Source of the DNA: Dorea formicigenerans
Lineage (GTDB): Bacteria; Bacillota; Clostridia; Lachnospirales; Lachnospiraceae
Assembly (NCBI RefSeq): GCF_025150245.1
Contig: NZ_CP102279.1
Location: 2,973,423 to 3,037,422 of the forward strand
Direction: 5' to 3'
Length of the DNA stretch: 64,000 nt
A program made the position numbers and the translations under genes. Positions 1 through 9,255 of the stretch are shown one piece after another (the stretch's first letter is position 1; each line of letters begins with the position of its first letter). The notes below the pieces were generated by a model. That model saw nothing but the letters and a program-made list of their open reading frames with translations. It was not told the origin of the DNA and searched no databases.

Positions 1-736
1 CAAGAATATGCATGTTACACTCAAACGCCAGATATTCTGCCACAGTCAGTGCTACCTTTGGTGTGATCAGACGCTCTACGACAGGGTCATTTGCCAGGTT
101 CAGGAACATACACACATGGTCGGATACTCCGTTCTCATCAAATGTCTTGCGGAAGAAATCTGCCACGTCATGCTTAACTCCCATAGCTCCAAACACAATT
201 GCGAAATCTTCATCAGAATCACCGCCCAGAGAGGCCTGTTTTACAATCTGCGCTGCTAACTGGTCATGTGGAAGTCCGTTTCCTGAGAAAATTGGAAGCT
301 TTTGTCCACGGATCAGTGTTGTCAGACCATCAATGGCTGAAATTCCTGTCTGGATATAGTTTCTTGGATACTCACGTCTGACCGGATTAAGCGGAAGTCC
401 GTTGACATCACGTTTATCCTCGGAAATGAGTGGTCCCATATCATCGATCGGCTGTCCGATTCCGTTAAAGGTTCTTCCAAGCATTTCCGGTGATACAGTA
501 ACCTCCATCGGACGTCCCATCAATCTCGTATGTGTATTGTCCAGGGACATATTCTCGGTTCCTTCAAATACCTGAATGATTGCTTTATCCTCATTCAGTT
601 CCACAATACGTCCCATTTTCTTTGTTTTATGATCGACTACAAATTCCACGATTTCATCATAGAATGCGTCCTGAACTCCTTCCAGCACAACCAGAGGGCC
701 TTCAACGCTGCTTAGTCCCAGATATTCTATTGCCAT
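1..736 (-). CDS. ntpB: V-type ATP synthase subunit B, partial (C-terminus beyond left edge)
   Basis: The first 245 codons of the non-catalytic nucleotide-binding B subunit of the V/A-type ATPase; the 3' end lies outside the window. The frame opens MAIEYLGLSSVEGPLV and runs open to position 2. It contains GLPHDQLAAQI, where catalytic subunits would have a P-loop, and LTVAEYLAFE, both typical of B subunits. B alternates with A in the soluble V1 head. The start ATG at 734-736 follows an AGGAGG about 8 bases upstream. It is the last V-ATPase gene visible, 15 bases after ntpA. Subunit D probably follows off-window, but that is only an inference from gene order in relatives. Confidence 0.95.
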   Translation of the reverse strand, partial: MAIEYLGLSSVEGPLVVLEGVQDAFYDEIVEFVVDHKTKKMGRIVELNEDKAIIQVFEGTENMSLDNTHTRLMGRPMEVTVSPEMLGRTFNGIGQPIDDMGPLISEDKRDVNGLPLNPVRREYPRNYIQTGISAIDGLTTLIRGQKLPIFSGNGLPHDQLAAQIVKQASLGGDSDEDFAIVFGAMGVKHDVADFFRKTFDENGVSDHVCMFLNLANDPVVERLITPKVALTVAEYLAFECNMHIL

Positions 737-751
737 GATCTTGACCTCCTT

Positions 752-2527
752 CTATGCATTTTTCTCAATCACTGTATCGTAGAAACGGTCGATATCTACT
801 TTGTACATATCTAATAATTGTAACTCGCCATTTGGCACATCGTATTTGATAGCGATAACTTTCTCAAAGATACCCTCTGCCTTCAAAACAGACATCGGCA
901 TACCTCTTGCCACCAGTTCTCTGCATTTCTTATAGAGATACAGAATAATATCCATCATACCGAACTGCTTCTTTAGAGATACACACGTATCGTCTTTGTG
1001 AAATGCGTTCTGCTGCAGGAATCCAAGGCGAATCACGCGGGCAATCTCCAATGTCAGCTTCTGATCATCCGGAAGTACATCACTACCGATCAGTTTTACA
1101 ATCTCCATGAGACTGTTCTCCTGGTTCAGAATATTCATCAGACGGTTCCGATAGTCCACAAACTTTGGAGATACATTATCAGCATACCATGCACTTAAAT
1201 CCGGTAAGTACTCGCTGTAACTGGTCAGCCAGTGGATCGCCGGGTAATGTCTTGCATATGCCAGAGACTTATCCAGTCCCCAAAAGCAACGGATAAATCG
1301 CTTCGTATTCTGTGTGACCGGCTCGGAGAAGTCTCCTCCCTGCGGAGATACTGCTCCAATGATTGTAACAGAACCTACAGCTCCATTTAATGTCTGCATC
1401 ATACCGGCACGCTCATAGAATGCAGAAAGTCTGGATGCCAGATAAGCCGGGAATCCTTCCTCTGCCGGCATCTCTTCCAGACGTCCGGACAGCTCACGAA
1501 GAGCCTCTGCCCAACGGGATGTAGAATCCGCCATAATTGCAACATCATATCCCATATCACGATAATACTCAGCCAGTGTAAGTCCTGTGTAAATAGATGC
1601 CTCACGGGCAGCTACCGGCATGTTGGATGTGTTGGCAATCAGAGTCGTTCTGTCCATCAGCGGATTCCCCGTTCTTGGATCTACCAGTTCTGAGAACTCC
1701 TCCAGAACCTGTGTCATCTCATTTCCGCGCTCTCCGCATCCGATATATACAATAATGTCCGCATCGGACCATTTTGCGATCTGATGCTGGCTCATCGTCT
1801 TTCCTGTTCCGAATCCTCCCGGAATTGCGGCTGTTCCGCCTTTCGCCAGAGGGAACATAGTATCCATGACACGCTGTCCCGTCACAAGCGGAACTCTTGC
1901 AGAATAACGGTGATGCACCGGCCTTGGCACACGAATCGGCCATTTCTGCATCATGGAGAGTTCTTTTCTCTCCCCTTCTGTTGTCTCGATCACAACAAGT
2001 GTATCATTGATATGATACTGTCCGTCAGGTACGACACTGACCACGATTCCTTCCACATCCGGCGGAACCATACATTTGTGCACGATCGCATGAGTCTCCG
2101 GAACTTCTGCAATGATTGCCCCTCCCTGGAGTGCGTCACCTTCTGCAACCGTCATGTGTGTATCCCACAACTTATCAAGATCCAGAGAATCTACACTGAC
2201 ACCTCTTGTAATAAATGCGCCATTACTTGCCTGCGCAATCTTTTCCAGCGGACGTTCAATTCCGTCGAAAATATTATTGATAATTCCAGGTGCGAGGATA
2301 ACAGATACTGCATCTCCGGTACCCTCCACAATCTCTCCCGGCTTCAGACCGGAAGTCTCCTCATAGACCTGAATCGTTGTCCTGTCCTTGTCCAGAGAAA
2401 TAACCTCTCCTACCAGACGTTCTTCTCCTACATAGACCATCTCGGACATCTTAAATCCGGTCCTGCCTTTCAGATAAATGACAGGGCCGTTAATTCCATA
2501 TATTTTTCCAGTATGTTTAGCGTCCAC
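752..2527 (-). CDS. ntpA: V-type ATP synthase catalytic subunit A
   Basis: Catalytic A subunit of the V/A-type rotary ATPase, which hydrolyses or makes ATP in the cytoplasmic V1 head. The P-loop is [11 protein letters not shown] and the Walker B stretch is [17 protein letters not shown]. The extended non-homologous region seen only in A subunits lies between the N-terminal barrel and the P-loop. I place the start at GTG 2525-2527 (protein begins [14 protein letters not shown]), because GGAGGAGG sits about 8 bases upstream and the resulting 591 residues match the family. An upstream ATG at 2590 would overlap ntpE by 74 bases and add an unlikely basic tail. The gene overlaps the end of ntpE by 11 bases, suggesting translational coupling. 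Confidence 0.96.
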   Translation of the reverse strand: MDAKHTGKIYGINGPVIYLKGRTGFKMSEMVYVGEERLVGEVISLDKDRTTIQVYEETSGLKPGEIVEGTGDAVSVILAPGIINNIFDGIERPLEKIAQASNGAFITRGVSVDSLDLDKLWDTHMTVAEGDALQGGAIIAEVPETHAIVHKCMVPPDVEGIVVSVVPDGQYHINDTLVVIETTEGERKELSMMQKWPIRVPRPVHHRYSARVPLVTGQRVMDTMFPLAKGGTAAIPGGFGTGKTMSQHQIAKWSDADIIVYIGCGERGNEMTQVLEEFSELVDPRTGNPLMDRTTLIANTSNMPVAAREASIYTGLTLAEYYRDMGYDVAIMADSTSRWAEALRELSGRLEEMPAEEGFPAYLASRLSAFYERAGMMQTLNGAVGSVTIIGAVSPQGGDFSEPVTQNTKRFIRCFWGLDKSLAYARHYPAIHWLTSYSEYLPDLSAWYADNVSPKFVDYRNRLMNILNQENSLMEIVKLIGSDVLPDDQKLTLEIARVIRLGFLQQNAFHKDDTCVSLKKQFGMMDIILYLYKKCRELVARGMPMSVLKAEGIFEKVIAIKYDVPNGELQLLDMYKVDIDRFYDTVIEKNA

Positions 2528-3107
2528 TGCCCATACCTCCTCCAAATGCGAACTTCTGATATTCTCTCTCCAGCGCGCCCTTAAATGCATAATCTACCAG
2601 AATATTTCTCTCTGGAATGACTGCACGGATTCCACCGATAAAGTCTTCTTTGCTGATACTCAGTGTAAATCCTGTCTTCTCCTCCAGATACGCTTTCTTA
2701 TCTGCGTCTGTCGGATTAACATAAATCGTCATCTCGCCGCGGTCAGAATATGCTACCGCTTTTTCAATATATTTTACCAGAAGATCCTGATATTTTTCCG
2801 TCTTCATATATGCAGACAGTTTTTCTTCGACTTCTTTAAAAAGCTGCTTTTTCAAACGCTTCTGGGCAGCTCCAAGCTCTCGCTTAAGTTCCAGCGCAGC
2901 CTTTGAATTCGCCATACCAAGCTGCTGCTTCACGCTAGTCTTTTCAGCCTTGATTCTTGTGTCTGCCTGTATCAGTGCCTCTGCTTTATGTTGCTCAAAG
3001 ACATGGGTAAGCGCCTTCTTATGCTGTTCCACAATCGCATTCCCTTTGCTTCTTGCCTCCTGCATTGCAGATTCCTGCAGTCTTGTTATCTTCTCATCTA
3101 CTGTCAC
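2517..3107 (-). CDS. ntpE: V-type ATP synthase subunit E
   Basis: Peripheral-stalk subunit E (196 aa), which links the V1 head to the membrane subunit I as a stator. The N-terminal half is charged and helical (residues 1-95, rich in K, E, A and Q) and the C-terminal half is a mixed alpha/beta globular part, as in the family. Translation starts at GTG 3105-3107 after an AGGTGATT. It lies between ntpF and ntpA, which with the length and charge pattern makes the assignment firm although the sequence is weakly conserved. Confidence 0.9.
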   Translation of the reverse strand: MTVDEKITRLQESAMQEARSKGNAIVEQHKKALTHVFEQHKAEALIQADTRIKAEKTSVKQQLGMANSKAALELKRELGAAQKRLKKQLFKEVEEKLSAYMKTEKYQDLLVKYIEKAVAYSDRGEMTIYVNPTDADKKAYLEEKTGFTLSISKEDFIGGIRAVIPERNILVDYAFKGALEREYQKFAFGGGMGSGR

Positions 3108-3122
3108 ACAATCACCTGCTTC

Positions 3123-3431
3123 CTATAGTTTTAATCCTATAGCCTCATTCACATACGATGTGATAAAGTCTTTTTTACGTCCGGTTCCGTGTCTGTCCGG
3201 AATCTCGATCAAAAGCGGCATGGTCCGCTGTAACTTAATCTCGTTGATAAGATCCGGGAACTCCCGTCCGAACCGCTCAGTCAGCAGAATGACACCAACT
3301 TCTTTGTCATTCATGGCATTTTCTAATTCTTCACGCAGTTCGTTTCTTTCATGTACAACGACTCCATCTACGCCCGCCAGTCTCAGTCCCGTCAGAGTAT
3401 CGACATTATCACTGATCAGATACATTTTCAT
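3123..3431 (-). CDS. ntpF: V-type ATP synthase subunit F
   Basis: Small central-stalk subunit F (102 aa). It has the expected Rossmann-like pattern: an N-terminal strand (MKMYLISDNVDTLTGLRLAG), then VGVILLTERFG and a PLLIEIPDR strand. In V/A ATPases it caps the D-F central rotor. The start ATG is only one base past the ntpK stop and has a poor ribosome site, so translation probably depends on re-initiation from ntpK. Confidence 0.92.
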   Translation of the reverse strand: MKMYLISDNVDTLTGLRLAGVDGVVVHERNELREELENAMNDKEVGVILLTERFGREFPDLINEIKLQRTMPLLIEIPDRHGTGRKKDFITSYVNEAIGLKL

Positions 3432-3432
3432 C

Positions 3433-3864
3433 TTATAATTTACCGAGGATCATGAAGGAGATGATCAGTCCATACAGACACACACCTTCTGCCAGTCCTA
3501 CGAAGATCAGTGACTTACCAAGTGCGCTGGAGTCCTCGCTGATTGCTCCAAGAGCGGCACTTGCTGCACTTGCTACGGCAATACCACCACCGACACAGGA
3601 AAGACCGGTTGACAGTGCGGCTGCGATATAACCAAATCCAGTTGCATTTGAAGCGGCTGCTGTTGTCTCTGCAGCGTATACCGGATCTCCGGAAAATAAC
3701 ATGATCGCTGCGATGGCAAATGCTCCAAAATAAAAGACAACATTTGCTCCAAGTGCACGTTTGTAACGTTTCTTACTTCTCTCTCCCTTAAGGAAATATC
3801 CAAATGGTACGATAATTCCAAGTACCAGTGCTGCCACCAGTAATAATTTTACAGTTAATGTCAT
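3433..3864 (-). CDS. ntpK: V-type ATP synthase subunit K (membrane rotor ring)
   Basis: Proteolipid of the membrane rotor ring, 143 aa. The C-terminal hairpin (about residues 75-143) is c-subunit-like and carries the ion-binding glutamate in FVGLAEGVCLYGLI. The N-terminal hairpin (residues 4-60) has no matching carboxylate. It ends with VYAAETT, which resembles a signal peptidase site. The mature ring subunit may therefore be the single C-terminal hairpin, as known for the Thermus V-ATPase; cleavage here is inferred. No Gln is seen at the helix position where Na+-type enterococcal K has one. The strong GGAGGAAG site fits the high copy number of ring subunits. Confidence 0.93.
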   Translation of the reverse strand: MTLTVKLLLVAALVLGIIVPFGYFLKGERSKKRYKRALGANVVFYFGAFAIAAIMLFSGDPVYAAETTAAASNATGFGYIAAALSTGLSCVGGGIAVASAASAALGAISEDSSALGKSLIFVGLAEGVCLYGLIISFMILGKL

Positions 3865-3876
3865 GACTTCTTCCTC

Positions 3877-5814
3877 CTACTCGCTCTGTTTATGAAATGG
3901 TTTGAATTCTCTTCCTGTTCCTTTATAAAAACGGCTGAACATCTCGTAATATTCCAGACGCAGGACCTGGATACCAACTACCAGTCCTTCCAGTCCACAG
4001 ACTATGATATTACCGATGACAAATATGATCCAGTTCGTGCTTCCCGCACTCGCTCCGGAGAGCATCAGTACAACTTCCATCATTGCCGCATGGCTCACTG
4101 CAAATGCTCCGATACGCACATAAGAAATGGTATTGGAGAAGTAGCTTAACATGGTCTCGAACAATTCAAAAAATGCCTGTACAAAGAACATGACCTTGCC
4201 GCCTTCCATTTTCTTATGACGTTTCTCTACCAGATTTCCAAGTGGCTCTTTAAATACAAAGAGGAGCACCGGAATTCCAAGGAAAATCACAAGCATTACA
4301 TTTCCCGGAGTCTTGTGTCCGGTCATATAAAGTACTACTGTCAGTACCAGGAATCCATAAAATACAAGTCCTGCCACACCATTGGTGGAGAATAACATAT
4401 TTTCCTTATCGTGGGCTTTCGCCGAATTGATAATATTGAAGATCATCACCAGAATATTCAGTGCCATACCAAATGCAATGGCAACGACGAATACGGTGTT
4501 AAGCTGCCCGATAAACGGCAGATTCGTCATTGCCGATACAGGCCTTAACCAGCGGGCTTCAATAATATCTTCAAATCCAAATATGCTTCCGAACATAAAT
4601 CCGAAGAACATGGAAAAAATACCTGCAATGGAAATAATTCCTGCCAGATTGATCTTCTTTGTCAGATACAGGATTCCGCCAATTGCAAAGAGGCAGAAGC
4701 CCTGGCCAAGATCTCCGAACATGGCTCCGAATATAAATGTATAGGTCAGTGCCACGAACATGGTCGGGTCCATCTCATCGTGAGCCGGAAGTCCGTACAT
4801 CTTGATAAACATTTCAAATGGTTTAAATACCTTCGGGTTCTCAAGCTTTGTCGGGGGATCACCAAAATACTGGTCACGCTCATCTTCGACCATGATACTA
4901 ATCTTATCGTCATCCTGGGTCTCAGCAAGAAGCGCATCTACATCCTTTTCACTCATCCAGCCACATAAGATATAGAACTCATCCCTCTCATCCTCACTGG
5001 TCACTCTCGCTGCAAGTTTACGGATATCAAAGTTGTCCGCAAGCTCCTGCAGTCTCTTTCTCGCTCCCAGAAGCTTGGCTGCATTACGTTTCATAAGTGC
5101 TGTAATCTTATCCTCATCTGCGTCAATATCTTTTTGCACTGCTTCAATATCCTGATCCAGCTTCTCACACGCTTCTTTAGGAGTTCCGATGTAAGCATCT
5201 GTCACGTCAATTCTCTCAAAGTGCAGTGCCCGGAATGTGTTATCCGCTTTCGCAATATCCGCATTTGCCGCTATGTAACAGCCATAGACAAAACCTTTGT
5301 CTTTTCCAGCCTCCAGAAATATGGCATTCAGACTGTCAGCCAGATATTTTTCAAGACGTCTGTAATAGTCAAGCGAAATGCGTCCGAACCGTACCTGCAT
5401 GTACTGATACTGCAATGCTTTATGAACATCCACTTTCAACGCAGAAAATGGTTTCAGGACATTTTCCTTTCCAAGCAATTCTTCCTTCTTGAGCTTCAGC
5501 CTTTCTCTGTCTTCCACAAGTCCCAGATAATCATGATTCAGATCCCGGATCAGCGCCAGCATATCATCCTTTGATCCTGACAGATCTGCCCGAATTTCCC
5601 CGTCCTCCGGCAGAAGCTGTGCGAACTGCTCTGCCTTTGCAAGCGGATCTCTGTACGGGTTCACTTCCACGAACGGCATGATATTTTCCGTCGTCTTAAG
5701 TTCTGTCACCGCATTTTCAATCTGCATCTCATATTTTGACAGATATTTCTCGCATACCCGGTCGATGTCATCTCTCGGACCGCTGATATTTAAGAATCTC
5801 ATTTTTACAATCAC
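3877..5814 (-). CDS. ntpI: V-type ATP synthase subunit I (a-like stator)
   Basis: Membrane stator subunit I (645 aa), counterpart of F-type subunit a, which forms the ion half-channels against the K ring. The N-terminal half (1-330) is soluble with coiled-coil stretches, for example around residues 90-120 and 210-265. The C-terminal half has about seven to eight membrane segments, beginning near FVALTYTFIFGAMFGDLGQG, a family hallmark, with conserved SYVRIGAFAVSHAAM near the end that holds the essential Arg. Start is GTG 5812-5814, overlapping the ntpC stop as GTGA. Confidence 0.95.
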   Translation of the reverse strand: MIVKMRFLNISGPRDDIDRVCEKYLSKYEMQIENAVTELKTTENIMPFVEVNPYRDPLAKAEQFAQLLPEDGEIRADLSGSKDDMLALIRDLNHDYLGLVEDRERLKLKKEELLGKENVLKPFSALKVDVHKALQYQYMQVRFGRISLDYYRRLEKYLADSLNAIFLEAGKDKGFVYGCYIAANADIAKADNTFRALHFERIDVTDAYIGTPKEACEKLDQDIEAVQKDIDADEDKITALMKRNAAKLLGARKRLQELADNFDIRKLAARVTSEDERDEFYILCGWMSEKDVDALLAETQDDDKISIMVEDERDQYFGDPPTKLENPKVFKPFEMFIKMYGLPAHDEMDPTMFVALTYTFIFGAMFGDLGQGFCLFAIGGILYLTKKINLAGIISIAGIFSMFFGFMFGSIFGFEDIIEARWLRPVSAMTNLPFIGQLNTVFVVAIAFGMALNILVMIFNIINSAKAHDKENMLFSTNGVAGLVFYGFLVLTVVLYMTGHKTPGNVMLVIFLGIPVLLFVFKEPLGNLVEKRHKKMEGGKVMFFVQAFFELFETMLSYFSNTISYVRIGAFAVSHAAMMEVVLMLSGASAGSTNWIIFVIGNIIVCGLEGLVVGIQVLRLEYYEMFSRFYKGTGREFKPFHKQSE

Positions 5815-6857
5815 TTGCTCTCACCTCCCAAGTATGTCAATATCTCCTGTCTGGTCAGTCCATAACGGATACACTCTAACGCTGTCGTCAGCTTGTCGAT
5901 TTCCTGCTCCTTCAAGAATAAAAATGCGTGCATCGTTGCATCGGAGTAAGGATCCTTCTGCCTGTCAGATATATAGAGATCCCGTAAAATATCTTTGATA
6001 CTCTTTTCTATGGACTGCCCCTCTTTCATGTGGACATGTGTTCCATAGTAAGTATTCTCAATCTGCTTTTTCATCTCTTCCACATTCGGTGCTTCCACGA
6101 TTGCCTTAAATTCTTCCGTACTTAAATGAAAATGATATGGAAGCGTCAGTGCATAGATTTCTGCCGGAAGCATACGATAATACTGCTTCGCACGGTACAC
6201 CCATTGAATGTTCATGAGATCCATCTTGATTCCCACATCTCTTGAAAAACGCTCTCTGGATTTTCCGGAGAATACCTTTCTTCCCCGCCTCCAGTAATTA
6301 GTAAAATAGTAAAGCTCCAGTGCCTGATCGTAGTCAAATAATGTCGCTGCCCCGGAATCCCGGATTGGTTTTAATGCTTCATAATACTCACTGCCACGTA
6401 AGTTATCCACAAGTTCGTCGATATTTGTGGAAGTTATCAACTTATCAATAGAAAGTTTTGAATATTTATCAAAAAATTCCTTCTTATAATCCAGGTCATA
6501 AGGCTTGTCATAATGGTTAAATACGATTCTCAGACAATAGTTGATCACACTGACTTCATACTTCTTCCAGTAAATCTTCAGAAATTTCTTCTGGTCGATT
6601 CCCGCAAACCGGAAGATTCTTGTGTAATCATTATACAGAGACTGATACAACATCTTCTCAATATCACCTCGATGAAGATGCGCCAGTTCCAACTGATCCA
6701 TGTAGACTGCGTAGGCCGGTTTCGTCTTCAAAAATTCCACCACCTGCACAACATCCGTAAAACCGGAAATAGTCTCATAGTCAGCCTGTGTAAGAAGCTT
6801 TGCCTGCATTGCGCGGATTTTCGTCGTAAGTCCGCTGTATGCCATCACATTGCCCAT
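5811..6857 (-). CDS. ntpC: V-type ATP synthase subunit C
   Basis: Subunit C (348 aa, the size of bacterial/archaeal C, equivalent to eukaryotic d), which seats the central shaft on the K ring. The sequence is almost all helical and opens MGNVMAYSGLTTKIRAMQAK with the typical AYSGLTTKIRAMQ motif. A GAGG lies about 9 bases before the ATG at 6857; a second ATG at 6845 is possible. It overlaps ntpI by 4 bases, so the two are translationally coupled. Confidence 0.92.
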   Translation of the reverse strand: MGNVMAYSGLTTKIRAMQAKLLTQADYETISGFTDVVQVVEFLKTKPAYAVYMDQLELAHLHRGDIEKMLYQSLYNDYTRIFRFAGIDQKKFLKIYWKKYEVSVINYCLRIVFNHYDKPYDLDYKKEFFDKYSKLSIDKLITSTNIDELVDNLRGSEYYEALKPIRDSGAATLFDYDQALELYYFTNYWRRGRKVFSGKSRERFSRDVGIKMDLMNIQWVYRAKQYYRMLPAEIYALTLPYHFHLSTEEFKAIVEAPNVEEMKKQIENTYYGTHVHMKEGQSIEKSIKDILRDLYISDRQKDPYSDATMHAFLFLKEQEIDKLTTALECIRYGLTRQEILTYLGGESK

Positions 6858-6950
6858 TGTTCTCTTCCTCGCTATATTTCTTTTTGAAATGTCTGAAATT
6901 CTGATACCTGTGGTTTACTCCTCGCTTCACGCTCCCACTGGCATCTTATA

Positions 6951-7262
6951 TTACACTTCTATTATATGACGCAAAATACCTTCTGCATAAACTGCATGGG
7001 CCGTCTCATATTCCTTTTCCAATGTCTGAACTGCCTCGTGATTCTTCTCACGCTGACTCTTCAGGAGTTCATCGACCTGCCGCTTTCCATCTTCCCGGAT
7101 TCTGGTAAGTTCTGCCTGCGTCTTCTCATCCAGTTCTTTATCAAACTGATCTCTCTGCGCCTGAATCTCCTGCTCAACCTGACTCTTATCTTCTTCTGCC
7201 TTCGCCACAATACTGCGCGCAGTGTTCTCAATATCATCCAGTCTTTCAATCACAGATTTCAT
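6951..7262 (-). CDS. V-type ATPase subunit G/H-like stalk protein
   Basis: First gene of the V-ATPase operon, 103 aa. It is an uninterrupted charged helix (IENTARSIVAKAEEDKSQVE and onward, rich in E, Q, K and R). That fits the peripheral-stalk partner of subunit E, called G or H in different systems. I prefer ATG 7260-7262 over the in-frame ATG at 7301 because family members begin close to MKSVIERLDDIENTA and the residues before it are basic and uncharacteristic. The ribosome site is weak. Assignment rests on coiled-coil composition and position ahead of ntpC; primary sequence in this family is poorly conserved. Confidence 0.8.
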   Translation of the reverse strand: MKSVIERLDDIENTARSIVAKAEEDKSQVEQEIQAQRDQFDKELDEKTQAELTRIREDGKRQVDELLKSQREKNHEAVQTLEKEYETAHAVYAEGILRHIIEV

Positions 7263-7433
7263 AAGCCGCCCCCTTCTTGTTATCTGTCTGACCAAAGCCA
7301 CATATCATCACAGAACTCTCTAAAAAACTCGCACTTTTTTAATGATTTCTCAAAAAATATACTGAAATTCTAACAGTTTTCTATAATATGAAATATTTTA
7401 GAAAATAGCTCTAAATCAGAACGTTTATATTTA

Positions 7434-7463
7434 ACTATAGTCTCTAAATTGCACAATTGTCAA
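7434..7463 (-). promoter_or_regulatory. Sigma-70-type promoter for the V-ATPase operon
   Basis: On the minus strand a perfect TTGACA (7463-7458) and TATAGT (7439-7434) are separated by 18 bases. Transcription would begin near 7427, leaving a leader of about 165 bases before the first gene. Confidence 0.75.
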
Positions 7464-7690
7464 GTAAGTTATGCCGATTTTTGTGTAATTTTTATACATT
7501 TCCGCCAAAGTGTATGGATATTTCATTAGTAAAAATCACAAGACTATTTTTGTATATACTAAGCGGTTCATCAATGTTGTATAAAGGAATGTTTTTCATC
7601 CTTAAAAATGTTTTTGCTGATTTTGCTACATAACCAACAAACCAACTTACCTTCTTTCTACTCCTAATAATTTCTCACATTAAATAAAAC

Positions 7691-7721
7691 GAAGGAAACT
7701 CAAATCTGATTGGTTTCCTTC
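7691..7721 (-). terminator. Rho-independent terminator after Rpn-type gene
   Basis: Nine-base stem GAAGGAAAC / GTTTCCTTC with a 13-base loop. Read on the minus strand it is followed by GTTTTATTT, so it ends transcription from the gene at 7784-8671. Confidence 0.75.
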
Positions 7722-7783
7722 CTCACACTCTTTCATCTCTTATGCTCTTTTTATTTCTTTCTGCTCTTCCTGTATACCAAAAA

Positions 7784-8671
7784 TTATTTACACAATTTTC
7801 TCACTTCTTCCACTGTCTTCTGTGCAATTGACGCAATCTGTTCTTCTGAAATCCCTGCCTTCCACATGGAACGAATCATTTCATTCTGACCTTCTTCTCT
7901 TCCAATCCGTTCACCTTCTTCTCTTCCAATCCTGGTCGCATAATGGAGCTGCGCATATTTGTCCCGTTTATACTTCAATCTCGTCTCATACTCCAGACGC
8001 TTCTTCTCGTCCGCACTGAGTCTGTCCAGTTCTTCATACGCTTCTCCAAAATACTCGTCCTGCTTTGCCATCTCTTTTAACTCCTTCCGGCTCTTTGCAT
8101 TGAGAAATCGCATCCACCTTATGATTCCTTCTTCGTTCTGATCTTCCGGTGGTAACTTCCCCAATTCCAACACATGAATCTCCATGATATCTGTATAAAT
8201 CTCTCCCGTTTTTGTATCGCAAAATGTAATTTTTCGATAGTACCTGTTATCCTCCGGGAAATGTACAAAATCCAGAATACTGACATGAATGCATTTCTGA
8301 ATTTTGTCATAATCATCACCTTTATGAATCTGATCTGTGACCATCTTGCTTAAATAAAACACAATCCGTTTTTTCCAAAAATCAAATTCTGCCACCTGCA
8401 TCTCAAAGTCTATCTGCGTGCCATCATGCATTTCAACTCGAACATCCAAAATTCCATATTTATCGTCTTCGTACTCTTTTCTGAGTATGGTCGGCAACAG
8501 TCTAGTCTCCTTGATTTCTTCTGGTCTTACTCCCAACAATGCTGCAATAATTCCTTTTCGCACCTTTTCATTTCTCATCAGTTCTTTGAAACAAAAATCT
8601 ACGGTCGGAAGCATGATAAACTCGTCATCTGTACGGTTCTTTTGTACTTTAATTCCTGTTCTTTTTGACAT
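7784..8671 (-). CDS. Rpn-family recombination-promoting nuclease / PD-(D/E)XK transposase-like protein
   Basis: A 295-aa member of the Rpn (PDDEXK_2) family, DNA endonuclease-like proteins that in E. coli RpnA promote RecA-independent recombination. The nuclease core is near the N-terminus: FKELMRNEKVRKGIIAALLG, then GILDVRVEM with the metal-binding Asp, then DFEMQV giving the E-x-Q form of the motif. The C-terminus carries the familiar repeated GREEGERIGREEG before a short helical tail. It stands alone between two housekeeping operons with its own terminator. A second, divergent family member lies at 37990-38967. Such genes are scattered and mobile-looking in Lachnospiraceae; activity here is not shown. 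Confidence 0.85.
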   Translation of the reverse strand: MSKRTGIKVQKNRTDDEFIMLPTVDFCFKELMRNEKVRKGIIAALLGVRPEEIKETRLLPTILRKEYEDDKYGILDVRVEMHDGTQIDFEMQVAEFDFWKKRIVFYLSKMVTDQIHKGDDYDKIQKCIHVSILDFVHFPEDNRYYRKITFCDTKTGEIYTDIMEIHVLELGKLPPEDQNEEGIIRWMRFLNAKSRKELKEMAKQDEYFGEAYEELDRLSADEKKRLEYETRLKYKRDKYAQLHYATRIGREEGERIGREEGQNEMIRSMWKAGISEEQIASIAQKTVEEVRKLCK

Positions 8672-9255
8672 ATACTCTCCTCTCCGACAACTGTCTATAG
8701 TCTGAGAAAAGATTATCTATAGATATTTTACCATATATTAATAGTATATTCCAGTTGGAAATGCTAATCTTCAAATAACATCCTGTACCGCACCAGGTTC
8801 CCTTCCCAGCCTATATTCACTTGTCACACGTTCATCACTTTGGAATAACACCCGATACTCTGAGCCTCCGAAATGAATGAAATTAAATAGATACCTTTTG
8901 CAGATAACAAGAATCGCCATCTGCGTGACGTTAGAATAACACATATATGATAGTTTTGCAATAAATAAATCTGCAACTTTCGCACATAATAAAATCCATC
9001 TGCTGGTTTTCCAAACACCGTCCGGCTTTCCGAAAATTTCCGATACGCAAAATCCAGCCAACTGTTACTCAGATAATTGAGGAATTTGCAACATTTTGCG
9101 AGCATCATTAATCTGTAAGTGCACTGTCTGAGCCGCCCTTTGGCGAGTTTGCACGCACAGATTTAATAGATAGCGCAGCAAAATTTGTAAAAATTCATCA
9201 TATCTGATGACAGCTGGCTGGATTATTATATTATATCGAATTATCTAACACATTT
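8672..9255. other. 584-base gap with no convincing gene; coding-like debris and a shared 15-mer
   Basis: Between 8760 and 9110 there are overlapping minus-strand ORFs of about 95 codons without ribosome sites or any family I recognise; I treat them as chance or decayed sequence. At 9170-9184 lies the 15-mer ATAGCGCAGCAAAAT, which recurs exactly at 17713-17727. A small stem (TCATCA / TGATGA then ATTTTT on the minus strand, around 9195-9215) may be a weak terminator for pheST. Confidence 0.5.

Larger units (their letters stand above)
7302..7783. other. 482-base gap between V-ATPase operon and Rpn gene
   Basis: AT-rich non-coding stretch. It holds the V-ATPase promoter at 7434-7463 and the terminator of the Rpn gene at 7691-7721. 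I see no further ORF with a ribosome site. Confidence 0.7.

Noticed and set aside
1784-2584. 266-codon plus-strand frame across ntpA/ntpE
   Set aside because: Shadow of strongly conserved V-ATPase genes; no ribosome site and no family-like features.
8771-9108. Two overlapping minus-strand frames of about 95 codons
   Set aside because: No ribosome site, no recognisable domain, and residue make-up typical of chance frames. Kept only as part of the gap description.
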